DNA of 13,291 bases from CAZXEJ01 sp964639895 (GCA_964639895.1 CAZXEJ010000051.1:1-13291); one strand, 5' to 3'. Shown: positions 1-6,628, counted from the first letter of the stretch. Program-made: numbers and translations. The notes: a model not told the origin generated them from the letters alone.

Positions 1-276
1 AACATCGGCAACGAATGTGCCGTCTTCGAGGCCGTCCACGGCAGCGCGCCCGACATAGCGGGCAAGAACATCGCAAACCCCATCGCCGTGACCCTCTCGG
101 GAGCGTTGATGCTCAAGTACCTGGGAGAAAAGGAGGCCGCCTTGGCCATCGAGGAGGCCATAGCCCGCGTGCTGGAGCGGGGCGAAGTGCTAACGCCCGA
201 CATGGGTGGTACGGCCGGCACGACCGACATGGGGCGTGCCATCATAGAGGAGGTCCGACGTATCCGTGGCTCCTGA
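1..276 (+). CDS. isocitrate/isopropylmalate dehydrogenase family, C-terminal part (likely NAD-dependent isocitrate dehydrogenase)
   Basis: Reading frame 1 is open from the first base to the TGA at 274-276, so this is the last 91 codons of a gene that starts outside the window. Seen: FEAVHGSAPDIAGK followed by NIANPIAV, the signature near the C-terminus of metal-dependent decarboxylating dehydrogenases (isocitrate, isopropylmalate, homoisocitrate). This part lines the cofactor pocket in the family. The tail LTPDMGGTAGTTDMGRAII resembles the GGTA-S/T-T tail of NAD-dependent isocitrate dehydrogenases more than that of LeuB. Known role: oxidative decarboxylation of isocitrate to 2-oxoglutarate in the cytoplasm. 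Substrate choice depends on N-terminal residues that are not visible, so LeuB or homoisocitrate dehydrogenase is not excluded. No clear terminator follows. Confidence 0.88.
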   Translation, partial: NIGNECAVFEAVHGSAPDIAGKNIANPIAVTLSGALMLKYLGEKEAALAIEEAIARVLERGEVLTPDMGGTAGTTDMGRAIIEEVRRIRGS

Positions 277-1493
277 AGGAGGATGGCGACGGAGCTAGAA
301 GAGGAACGAGGAGTCCCTGCACAGCAGGCTGCGGTGAGGGCGCGGGGGGGACGCTCGGGCCCCGGTACCCCACGTGCTGCTGCGGTGAGCGCCCCCCGGG
401 GCCTAGAGGCGACCGGCTCGTCCCTCGGGCCGGCCCCCTGTGGGCGGCGTTGCTCGGAGGGTGCAGCCCTTGGTACATGCGACGCGGGCGCCTTCTCTGC
501 CCGGTGCTGTGGGAGGCAGGATGGCCGCACCGATGGTGGGCTCGTTCCTCGTCGGCCCTGCCACTGCTGAGGAGAGTGGGCATGCGTCACTACACAATCG
601 TGGCGTGCACTGTTCCCGCCGCCGTGTAGCTTGACCGTAGGCCAGCCGTACCGCACCCTCCGCTCCAAGCCCCTTCACGGAGGGTGCGTGACCGAGTATC
701 TCGGCGCTCCACGGCGGGCCTGTCCGGCGCCGAGGGGGCTCCCCGCGGGGGGGCGCGGTAGAATCTTCCTGTCTCCATAATCGGGGGTTCCTTGGTTTCT
801 CTCGTGTGAAGGCGCCTTCCACCCCCCGCTCTCCCCGGCCCTGGTGCGATACGCGCGGCACCGGGGCTCTCCCTCTCGTGAGGCGGCGCCTGGTTTGGAT
901 CCGTTCCCCCCTCGCCTCAGCGCGCTTTTTCCAGGGCGGCGCCTGTGTGCGCGGGGCATGGTGGATCGGGGGCGTGTGGCCGCAGCGGGTGAGTTGCGGC
1001 CGCGGCGTAGGGGCGTCTTGCGCCGTCACCCTAGGGGGGCGCCTTGGCGCGGAGGGGGAGAGGGGGCACTGAGACGTCTCGGGAAAGGGACGGCTCCACC
1101 GGCCCGGCTCGCCGAGGGCGCCCGCAATATCGTTCCCCTCTCGACTGCTCCCCCGGTGGACCCTGCATGACTTGGAGGGCGGCTGCACCGCTCTGCATCG
1201 CCCGGCCCTAGGGACTACCGTGCCCGAGGGCCGCCCGCTACAACGCCTTACCGCGTGGCGCGGGGTAAGCGGTCTCGGCCGGTTTTTGGGTGCGGCGCAC
1301 CTACGTGGCGGGCTGACGGTTTTTGCGCTGGGCGACGTCGTGCCGGCGGGGGGCGGCTTGCGATGAGTTCGGGCACCGCGGAATGGGGAGGAGTTCATAG
1401 CCAATCCGTGGTGTCGAACACCGCACCGGGGGGGTAGAGTGGAGTGTGTGCGGACCGCGTCTGCTGCGGTGGCGGGGGCTTTCGTCTGTGCCC
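277..1493. other. gene-free GC-rich gap of 1.2 kb
   Basis: No convincing gene is seen on either strand. The long open frames here, including one of more than 400 codons on the minus strand at 403-1791, encode Arg/Pro/Gly-rich sequence without domains or well-spaced ribosome binding sites, as expected when GC-rich DNA has few stops. What it does hold: an AGGAGG at 277-282 that abuts an ATG with no spacing; an imperfect inverted repeat (345-356 against 387-397); five copies of GGCGCCT; a 12-bp palindrome at 808-819; a 10-bp palindrome at 1071-1080; and a 7-bp hairpin with a CGA loop at 1408-1424. I see no tRNA, rRNA or recognisable structured RNA. Confidence 0.6.
808..1080. repeat. cluster of short palindromes and GGCGCCT repeats
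   Basis: GGCGCCT occurs at 811-817, 885-891, 938-944 and 1038-1044, all in the same orientation, with a fifth copy upstream at 487-493. The copy at 811 lies inside the perfect 12-bp palindrome GAAGGCGCCTTC (808-819). The copies at 885 and 938 share the 11-bp direct repeat GGCGGCGCCTG (882-892 and 935-945). A separate perfect palindrome GAGACGTCTC sits at 1071-1080. These are seen directly; a function such as a protein-binding site or nucleoid site is only a guess. Confidence 0.4.
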
Positions 1494-1523
1494 TTGACAG
1501 GAGTTCAAATGATCCAGTAGGAT
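1494..1523 (+). promoter_or_regulatory. sigma-70-type promoter of the recombinase gene
   Basis: A perfect -35 hexamer TTGACA (1494-1499) is followed after 18 bp by TAGGAT (1518-1523), which matches four of six positions of the -10 consensus. Transcription would begin near 1530. This decides the start of the downstream gene, because the in-frame ATG at 1522 would lie inside the promoter. The predicted leader opens with a G-rich tract (1524-1542). Confidence 0.55.
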
Positions 1524-1584
1524 GGGGTGGGGGGGCGGATGGGTTTACCCTTACTCCCAGCCCGCCCACGAAGCGGTCGATATC

Positions 1585-2550
1585 ATGGCTTACAGGTCCA
1601 AGCCCGTAGAGAGAAGGGGGGGCTCCTCGGTTCCCTCGACGCTGGATGTTCTGTCGTGCATTCCCGAAGAGGAGCTCTGGCTCGAGAGCAGGCACAGCCC
1701 CGAGACCAGGAGGGCCTATCGTAACGATATTAAGGACTTTGTCTCCTCCCTTGGAATCTCCAGTACGGCCGAGCTGAGGCGCATAGGGCACCGGGCTGTA
1801 CTCCTATGGATGCGCATGCTCGAGGAACGGGGCGCAAAGCCTTCCACCGTGAGGCGCAAGCTGTCGGCGCTCTCGAGCCTCTTCGCCCATCTGGTGAGGT
1901 TTTCGGTGGTCGAGTGCAACCCGGTGAGAGACATCGAGCGTCCCCGCGGCCGGCCCCGCCAGGGTAGGACCGCCTCCTTTTCGCCACGTGAGGCCCGGCG
2001 CATACTCGATGCGCCCGACGACGTCTCCCTCCTGGGGCTGCGCGACCGTGCAATCCTGTCGGTGGGTTTCCAGGTCGGTGCGCGCCGCTCCGAGATAGTG
2101 TCGCTCTGCGTGCGCGACTTCCACCGGAACCGCGGCTTCTGGTCTCTACACTTCATTCGCAAGGGGCGCCGTGACCTCGAAGTCTCGGTCCATCCCGAGA
2201 CCGCCCAGCGCATACTGCGCTACCTGGAAGCGGCCGGCCACGCCTCCGACCCCAACGCACCGCTCTTCCTGCCCGTGGCCGCGAGCTGGCGCAACCCTAG
2301 CCCGCTGCGTCACATGCACCCGGATACCGTAGACAAGATTCTTAAGAAATACGCCGCTCGTATCGGCCTGGGCCGCGGCTTCTCGGCTCACTCCATGAGG
2401 GCCACCTTCATAACCACTGCACTCGAGAACGGGGCCAGTCTTGAGGACGTACAGCGCGCCGTGGGGCACGAGAGGCCCGACACGACCAAGCTCTATGATC
2501 GTAGACGTCTCGGGCCCGAGCGGTCCGCCTCGTTCTATGCCAACTACTGA
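1585..2550 (+). CDS. Xer-type tyrosine recombinase/integrase
   Basis: The 321-residue product has the two-domain layout of phage-integrase-family recombinases. An N-terminal SAM-like core-binding domain spans roughly residues 30-110 and the catalytic domain roughly 130-315. The full catalytic set is visible: Arg167 in GARRSE, Lys193, His269 and Arg272 in HSMR, His295 in GHERPDT and nucleophile Tyr304. The Arg272-His295 and His295-Tyr304 distances of 23 and 9 residues match XerC/XerD, as does the overall length near 300. ATG 1585 is chosen over ATG 1522 because the promoter places the transcription start downstream of 1522; its ribosome binding site is weak. Known role: cutting and joining DNA at short specific sites, either chromosome-dimer resolution or integration of a mobile element. 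It stands alone, with no excisionase or phage gene nearby and no dif-like site that I could identify. Confidence 0.93.
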   Translation: MAYRSKPVERRGGSSVPSTLDVLSCIPEEELWLESRHSPETRRAYRNDIKDFVSSLGISSTAELRRIGHRAVLLWMRMLEERGAKPSTVRRKLSALSSLFAHLVRFSVVECNPVRDIERPRGRPRQGRTASFSPREARRILDAPDDVSLLGLRDRAILSVGFQVGARRSEIVSLCVRDFHRNRGFWSLHFIRKGRRDLEVSVHPETAQRILRYLEAAGHASDPNAPLFLPVAASWRNPSPLRHMHPDTVDKILKKYAARIGLGRGFSAHSMRATFITTALENGASLEDVQRAVGHERPDTTKLYDRRRLGPERSASFYANY

Positions 2551-2592
2551 GCTGCACTTGTCCGCTCGACCGGCGGCGGGGAAGAAAGGTGG

Positions 2593-2622
2593 TTGAAAAA
2601 TTGGTACGGAAGGTGTTAATAT
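2593..2622 (+). promoter_or_regulatory. candidate sigma-70-type promoter of the lipoprotein gene
   Basis: An AT-rich island in otherwise GC-rich DNA carries TTGAAA (2593-2598), an 18-bp spacer and TAATAT (2617-2622). An overlapping TATAAG at 2620-2625 is a better -10 hexamer but sits 21 bp from this -35. The placement between the recombinase stop and the lipoprotein start supports a separate transcript for the latter. Confidence 0.4.
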
Positions 2623-2684
2623 AAGTATTGCTCTGGTGATTAGGGACTCAGTACGTATCAACGCCGTTGAGGAGGATGGGTTAA

Positions 2685-3011
2685 TTGACTCACAGACGCT
2701 CCGATTTCAGAAAGCTGCTCACCGTTTTTGCGGCCCTCGTTCTTATGGTGATTGTGCTTCCGGCTTGCGCCTACTTTACATCTCCCCCTGTCTCTGAGCT
2801 GGTCGACGCAGAGAGCGCCGTGGCCGAAGCCCGCGCGGCGGGGGCCGAAAGCTGTGCTCCCGAGAAATTCAAGGCGGCCGAAGAGGCTCTCGAAGAGGGG
2901 AGGTATTTTCTCAAAGGTTTCAACCGTGAGCGCTGGGCCAAGCAGAGGCTCGTCGAGGCCAAGTCTCTGGCCATGGAAGCGAAGGTGCAGTGTATGGGCA
3001 GCGGCGGCTGA
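2685..3011 (+). CDS. small DUF4398-like lipoprotein
   Basis: The 108-residue product begins at TTG 2685, placed 9 nt after AGGAGG (2670-2675). Seen: a basic N-terminus (HRRSDFRK), a hydrophobic segment at about residues 11-25 and a lipobox-like LPAC with Cys28 as the likely lipidated residue. A helical stretch follows, with the alternating Ala/Glu pattern of DUF4398 (AESAVAEARAAGAESCAPEK, then AAEEALEEGR). Such proteins are exported and anchored in a membrane; in Gram-negative organisms many sit at the outer membrane. The cellular role of the family is not established. The N-terminal signal is clear, and the family assignment rests on pattern resemblance only. It is followed by 250 bp without a gene, so no operon partner is evident. 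Confidence 0.8.
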   Translation: MTHRRSDFRKLLTVFAALVLMVIVLPACAYFTSPPVSELVDAESAVAEARAAGAESCAPEKFKAAEEALEEGRYFLKGFNRERWAKQRLVEAKSLAMEAKVQCMGSGG

Positions 3012-3250
3012 TGCCCCCGACTAAAGGGCGGCCCCGGCTCGCGGAAGAAGGACGCGCCTTCCGGGTGGCTTTCCCGTCACCGGTCGGTTCCGTCCCCGCT
3101 CCTTTCGTTTGAGGGGGAGGCCGCAAGGGGCTGGTTCCGTGCCTAAGGGCGAGGGCGCCCGGCACGACCACGGTGTCCGGTGTGCAGGCCCGCTGCTACT
3201 CCTTGACCGAAGTTGTATGTGCTGCCCTACGACGCGCCAATTCCGTTTCA
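3012..3250. other. intergenic region with a weak hairpin
   Basis: No gene is seen. A hairpin GAAGG-ACGCG-CCTTC lies at 3047-3061, but no T-run follows, so it is at best a weak terminator for the lipoprotein gene. No clear promoter for the RDD gene is visible. Confidence 0.35.
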
Positions 3251-3261
3251 GGGGAGGGTAC

Positions 3262-3801
3262 ATGAATCATTTCTTTTCTTCCGTCGAAGCTGTCCTGAGG
3301 ATGTTCCGACGCGCCGTTGCGCCTCCCCCTCTAGTCCAGGCTCAGGCTGCTTCGACCGTGCTTTCCTTCGCCCCGGCCGAGGATCCTTTCCGCGCCCCGC
3401 ATCCCCCCTCCTCTCGCGACCTCGGTGCCGAGGCTCCCACAAAAGGCTACGCCCCCTTTGGAAAGAGGTTCCTCTCGGGGCTTATCGACTGCCTCATCCT
3501 TCTCATCCCCACGGCCATAGGAAGTATGATAGTGCCCCTTCTGGGCGGCTTCATCGTCTCGTTCGCCTACTTCATCTACTTCATGACGGAGAAGGGAGGG
3601 GGTCAGACGCTGGGCGACAGGGCCGTCGGCGTAAGGACCGTCGACGAGGCTACGCGCCATCCCATGGGTGTGCAGGAGGCGTTCTTGTGGTGCCTGGTGT
3701 TCAACTTCGTGGGCTGGCTCGGATGGATTTGGTACTTCTTCGACGACAGGAAGCGCATGCTGCACAACGTCGTCTCTAGATCGGTTACGGTGGTTGATTA
3801 G
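3262..3801 (+). CDS. RDD-family membrane protein
   Basis: The 179-residue product starts at ATG 3262, four bases after GGGGAGG (3251-3257). An open frame extends upstream to 3109, but that start has no ribosome binding site and adds no domain. Residues 1-60 are a Pro/Ala-rich, probably cytosolic and disordered tail. The RDD domain then runs from about 62 to 179: GKRFLSGLIDCLIL with the conserved Arg69 and Asp76, membrane segments at about 71-90, 93-108 and 140-160, the loop QTLGDRAVGVRTVD, and the C-terminal RMLHNVVSRSVTVV. Where most RDD proteins have His-Asp near the C-terminus, this one has His168-Asn169, so the third signature residue is changed. RDD proteins are small integral membrane proteins of mostly unknown role; some have been linked to sodium-proton exchange. 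It is convergent with the next gene. Confidence 0.87.
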   Translation: MNHFFSSVEAVLRMFRRAVAPPPLVQAQAASTVLSFAPAEDPFRAPHPPSSRDLGAEAPTKGYAPFGKRFLSGLIDCLILLIPTAIGSMIVPLLGGFIVSFAYFIYFMTEKGGGQTLGDRAVGVRTVDEATRHPMGVQEAFLWCLVFNFVGWLGWIWYFFDDRKRMLHNVVSRSVTVVD

Positions 3802-3891
3802 GATCGGGCCGCCGCTCCCACCGGTGTCGTGCCCGCCCGGGGGTAGAGTCCCCGTAGAGTTGGGAAGGGCACGCCGCTCCCGCGCTTGCGG

Positions 3892-4245
3892 TCATCCCTC
3901 GTAGTACTTGAGGAAGAGGCGAAGCTGGACCTTGTTGAACGCCCTCATTATCTTCATCAGAAGTTCTTCGACGGCCATTATGTCATTTGAGTATATGCGA
4001 TCGAGCGTTCGCCGGGCGTAGAGGCGCAGCAGGTCTTCACCCAAGGCGTCCAGCAGCACCTGGGGCAGCGATTCGCGCAACTTCTTGTCGTACTCCTCGT
4101 TTACGTATTCGTTCTGTGGCCGCCTCATGTCGGCCTCGTAGAGCAGGCTCACGATTACGAAGGGATTGCGCAGCGTGGGAATTTCCCTGGCGTCGGCCAG
4201 GATCTCTTCCACGGTCTCTAGTAGTTGGGTTCGTGTGGTGTCCAT
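3892..4245 (-). CDS. unrecognised helical protein, 117 residues
   Basis: I do not recognise this family. The product has normal protein composition, unlike the Arg/Pro-rich shadow frames around it. It begins MDTTRTQLLETVEEIL and appears almost wholly alpha-helical and soluble, with alternating charged and hydrophobic residues and no signal or membrane segment. The C-terminal part (MAVEELLMKIMRAFNKVQL) looks amphipathic, which suggests protein-protein contacts. The ribosome binding site is weak: an AAGG element about 14 nt before the ATG on the minus strand. It is the only minus-strand gene in the window, convergent with the RDD gene and divergent from the nitroreductase gene, so it is transcribed alone. 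No function is proposed. Confidence 0.68.
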   Translation of the reverse strand: MDTTRTQLLETVEEILADAREIPTLRNPFVIVSLLYEADMRRPQNEYVNEEYDKKLRESLPQVLLDALGEDLLRLYARRTLDRIYSNDIMAVEELLMKIMRAFNKVQLRLFLKYYEG

Positions 4246-4440
4246 GGCTTGCTGACCGCCTTAAGGTTTTCTCCGTTGTGCCGTAGCCCGCATGGGCACG
4301 GCCGGTGGCTTGGGCGCACCCTAAAGTCCATTCTACACGTTGCCGTGTGCGGAGCAAAGCTCCTTGGGGGCGCCGTCGGAATCCCCTACACCCCGACCCT
4401 CCGCAACGGGCGTGTCCGCGGTGGGTGCGGTAAATATTAC

Positions 4441-4467
4441 TTGACATAAATTTTAGAATGTTATAAG
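4441..4467 (+). promoter_or_regulatory. promoter of the nitroreductase unit
   Basis: A perfect TTGACA (4441-4446) is followed by TATAAG (4462-4467), five of six matches to the -10 consensus, with a short 15-bp spacer. The bases before it (4431-4440) are A/T-rich, as in UP elements. The whole 4431-4511 stretch is the most AT-rich part of the window. A transcript would have a leader of roughly 50 nt. Confidence 0.55.
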
Positions 4468-4524
4468 GTGGTTAGTGTAACTCGCATAACCCCATAAAAT
4501 CTCTCAATTTAGGAGGTATGTACG

Positions 4525-5541
4525 ATGAGCACAGTACCTGCTGCAAGCGAGGTGTCGCAGCTGCCTACTTTGGAAGCCATTGGAACCAGAAGGTCGATCA
4601 GATGGTATCAACCCAACAAGCCCGTCGAAAAGTGGAAACTACAGGCTATGCTCGAGGCCGCAAGGCTCTCTCCCTCGGCCGGTAACTTCAACGGCCAGAG
4701 AGCCATCGTCTGCTACCGTGACGAGGACCCAGACGTGTGGGAGTACATCTCCGACTGGAGCCAGATAACCACCCAGATGGCACCGGTTCTGATTTTCTGG
4801 TGTTACGACCTCTCGGGCTACGACGTGCAGGGTCAGTCCATCCATGATCTTCTCAGGGTCGGCGCTCTGGACAAGGCTCACGGTTGGGAGTACGACCGCG
4901 TCTCGCGCCTCTTCCCGCTGCCCGCCATCCTGCCCGACGCCATCATGCACCGCCTGGCTGCGATTGACCTCGGCAACGCCATCGAGAACGCCATCATCAC
5001 CGCCACCGCTCTCGGCCTGGGTACGTGTCTGAACGGTGCAAGCGGCGGAGCCAGGAGGAACATCAAAAAGTACCTGAACCTTCCCGACACGTACGTGTTC
5101 TGCTGGCTTATGACCGTGGGCTATCCCGCCGAGGGGAGGGAGGCAGGCGGCCGCAGGCCTCGTCCCCCGTTCGAGAAGATGTTCTTCGAGAGAAAGGTTG
5201 GCAACCCGTTCCAGAGGGATGAGCAGGTCGTAAAGCTCCTGGAAGAGCTCAAGCTCTTACAGCCCCTGGCCCCGCTGCCCGGCAGGCTGGAGGAGCTCAA
5301 CACCCTCACCAAGAGGATGGGCCTCGGCGACGAGTGGCTCACCGACTGGAAGCTCGCACCGTCGCAGCTCGAGAGCGCCACGGACAAGGTGGTCGACACC
5401 AGGCTTGAGCCCCTGCCGGAGGAAGAGGTCAAGAAGACCGTTCGGCCCGGAACGACGGTTGAATTCCAGGTGCATCCCACCGTCAAGAGGGAAGTGCTCG
5501 ACCAGTACAGGAAAGAGCGGGGGATCAAGGAGGACGACTGA
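4525..5541 (+). CDS. nitroreductase-family flavoprotein with long C-terminal extension
   Basis: The 338-residue product starts at ATG 4525, seven bases after a perfect AGGAGGT (4511-4517). Residues 15-215 form the FMN-binding nitroreductase fold: RRSIRWY (22-28) and SPSAGNFNGQ (49-58) match the flavin phosphate and ribityl contacts of the family, LGNAIENAIITATALGLGT (149-167) is the conserved helix, and GYPAEGREAGGRRP (199-212) is the C-terminal flavin loop. Typical members end near residue 200-220. Here about 115 further residues follow (223-338), rich in Leu, Glu and Lys, with no domain I know. Members reduce nitro groups, quinones or flavins or perform specialised dehydrogenations using NAD(P)H; the substrate cannot be read. 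The consensus -35 and ideal ribosome binding site suggest strong expression. It is followed after 68 bp by a small same-strand gene that shares its terminator. Confidence 0.88.
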   Translation: MSTVPAASEVSQLPTLEAIGTRRSIRWYQPNKPVEKWKLQAMLEAARLSPSAGNFNGQRAIVCYRDEDPDVWEYISDWSQITTQMAPVLIFWCYDLSGYDVQGQSIHDLLRVGALDKAHGWEYDRVSRLFPLPAILPDAIMHRLAAIDLGNAIENAIITATALGLGTCLNGASGGARRNIKKYLNLPDTYVFCWLMTVGYPAEGREAGGRRPRPPFEKMFFERKVGNPFQRDEQVVKLLEELKLLQPLAPLPGRLEELNTLTKRMGLGDEWLTDWKLAPSQLESATDKVVDTRLEPLPEEEVKKTVRPGTTVEFQVHPTVKREVLDQYRKERGIKEDD

Positions 5542-5609
5542 GCGGAGCCGCATCGCCGTTCTATGGCAAGGACTAAGATCAAGTACAACTTACTTGGAGG
5601 TTTCAAGCA

Positions 5610-5807
5610 ATGGCTGAAGTGACCGTAAACATTCCGGATCCGATATTCAACATCATAAAGAAAAGAGCCGAGGATACGGGCAATACGCCGGAGGGCATAA
5701 TAATAGCGAACCTGGCCATCATATTCGGCCCTGTACGCTACGACAGTTCCAAGTGGCTGAAGAGCTTCCCGCCCGATGCCCAGGACTACACCGTACCTTG
5801 GCCGTAG
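5610..5807 (+). CDS. 65-residue ribbon-helix-helix-like protein
   Basis: ATG 5610 lies nine bases after GGAGG (5596-5600). The N-terminal half reads as a beta strand (VTVNIP), then a helix (PIFNIIKKRAEDTG), then a second helix (NTPEGIIIANLAIIFG), the order and spacing of the CopG/Arc ribbon-helix-helix fold. These are usually small dimeric DNA-binding repressors or antitoxins. Against a standard DNA-binding role, the strand has Glu and Asn where DNA-contacting Arg or Lys is usual. The last 25 residues (RYDSSKWLKSFPPDAQDY and a Pro-Trp-Pro end) are not part of that fold. It lies between the nitroreductase gene and a strong terminator, so it is probably co-transcribed, possibly as regulator or partner of the enzyme. 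No toxin gene is adjacent. Confidence 0.75.
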   Translation: MAEVTVNIPDPIFNIIKKRAEDTGNTPEGIIIANLAIIFGPVRYDSSKWLKSFPPDAQDYTVPWP

Positions 5808-5815
5808 GTTGTGGA

Positions 5816-5850
5816 GAGAGCGCACCCACCCAAGGTGCGCTCTCGTCTTG
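5816..5850 (+). terminator. intrinsic terminator of the nitroreductase unit
   Basis: A perfect 11-bp stem GAGAGCGCACC (5816-5826) / GGTGCGCTCTC (5834-5844) encloses a 7-nt loop and is followed by a T-rich GTCTTGT. It begins nine bases after the stop of the small gene. Confidence 0.85.
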
Positions 5851-6180
5851 TCCGTCGACACGTGCGGGGACGAGCCGCGCACGGTTCGAGCCGTGTTGGG
5901 CGGGGGCCTAGGACGGGCCTCCGCCCCTCGGTGTAGGTCCGGCGGTTGCGACATGTGGATGTGGTTCGCCAAGTCCGGCCGGGTGTGTGGATTCGGCCGG
6001 GCGGCGGCTACGCTTATGTGAGGCGGAACGCCCTCAGGGCGGATGCTGGCGACCGGCTTGCTCGGATGGAGCCGCGTGGTGGAGCTGCCTCATACACGCT
6101 GGGAGTACGGTCCGTGTCGGACCAGCTCGTCCCATATTGTCGGCGGTACATGTGCTGCGCCGTAACACCTACATAGTCAG
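5851..6180. other. gene-free stretch
   Basis: No supported gene. The stem-loop at about 5880-5895 (CACGG-TTCGAG-CCGTG) resembles a tRNA T-arm but its loop is six bases and no other tRNA arms fit. A perfect 6-bp hairpin GGTCCG-TGT-CGGACC lies at 6109-6123 in the likely leader of the next gene, without a T-run. Confidence 0.4.
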
Positions 6181-6194
6181 AGGGGGTGTCATAG

Positions 6195-6404
6195 ATGAGC
6201 TTGACGTGGGTAGTGATTGCGGTCGTTGTGATCGCATTGATAGTGTTCGGCCTGTTGCTTTTCCTCACGGACATCACCGGACACGAACACGGTGGTGAGG
6301 GTGAGGCCCACCCTGCGGGCACGGGCTCGCAACCTGCCGACCCGTCGAAGATAAGCAGCGAGTTCTTGAGCGCCGTATATCGGGAGAAGCAGGAGAACCA
6401 GTAG
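6195..6404 (+). CDS. small single-span membrane protein, 69 residues
   Basis: ATG 6195 follows a G-rich ribosome binding site (AGGGGGTG at 6181-6188). Residues 5-25 form one strongly hydrophobic helix (VVIAVVVIALIVFGLLLFL), so the protein is a membrane-anchored peptide. After it comes a flexible segment with three histidines (GHEHGGEGEAHPAG, about 29-42) and then a polar C-terminus (SSEFLSAVYREKQENQ). I do not recognise a family. The His/Glu-rich stretch could bind a metal, but small anchored subunits often look like this. It lies about 340 bp before the thiolase gene and after a terminator, so it is probably a one-gene transcript. Confidence 0.7.
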   Translation: MSLTWVVIAVVVIALIVFGLLLFLTDITGHEHGGEGEAHPAGTGSQPADPSKISSEFLSAVYREKQENQ

Positions 6405-6503
6405 CCCGCGCCGTCCGCAGCAGCGGCTCTTCTTCGCCCCGAAGCGGTGCGCGCCCTCTACGTCTCCCATACGAAGTTTGTCTTTCCTCCCGACTCCCGG
6501 GTC

Positions 6504-6522
6504 AGGGGGGCTAGCCCCTTTT
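6504..6522 (+). terminator. weak terminator-like hairpin
   Basis: AGGGG (6504-6508) pairs with CCCCT (6515-6519) around a 6-nt loop and is followed by TTT. The 5-bp stem is short and it lies 100 bp past the stop of the small membrane gene, so this is tentative. Confidence 0.3.
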
Positions 6523-6600
6523 CCGTTTCCGAACCCCTCTCTACGGCCTTCCGCCGCTCAGGCTCAGGCCTTACGTTCCACTACGTGCCCTCTCCGTGAT

Positions 6601-6628
6601 TTGTAAAAACGCCAGAAACTGATATCGT
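6601..6628 (+). promoter_or_regulatory. tentative promoter of the acyl-CoA gene set
   Basis: TTGTAA (6601-6606), a 16-bp spacer and TATCGT (6623-6628), each matching four of six consensus positions, in a local AT-rich patch about 115 bp before the thiolase start. Confidence 0.3.

Noticed and set aside
283..570. A 95-codon frame right after an AGGAGG
   Set aside because: The AGGAGG touches the ATG with no spacing and the product is low-complexity with no recognisable fold.
1365..1390. GGGCACCGCGG resembling the T-box tail
   Set aside because: The T-box sequence is incomplete, no terminator or specifier structure is visible, and the next gene is a recombinase rather than an aminoacyl-tRNA synthetase or amino-acid gene.
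1501..1520. ATG at 1509 after AGGAG as a possible leader peptide
   Set aside because: It gives only three codons before a stop and lies inside the proposed promoter spacer.
403..1791. A minus-strand open frame of more than 460 codons
   Set aside because: It encodes Arg/Pro/Gly-rich sequence without domains, overlaps the recombinase gene, and is explained by the scarcity of stop codons in GC-rich DNA.
2593..2640. TTATATTAACA on the minus strand resembling one arm of a dif site
   Set aside because: No matching second arm lies across a 6-bp centre; the AT-richness is better explained by a promoter.
4323..4350. TAAAGTCC followed 12 bases later by GCCG, resembling a sigma-28 promoter
   Set aside because: Spacing is off by one, the -10 half matches poorly and no flagellar gene follows.
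5870..5900. T-arm-like GGTTCGAG hairpin suggesting a tRNA
   Set aside because: The loop has six bases rather than seven, and no acceptor, D or anticodon arms can be built around it.
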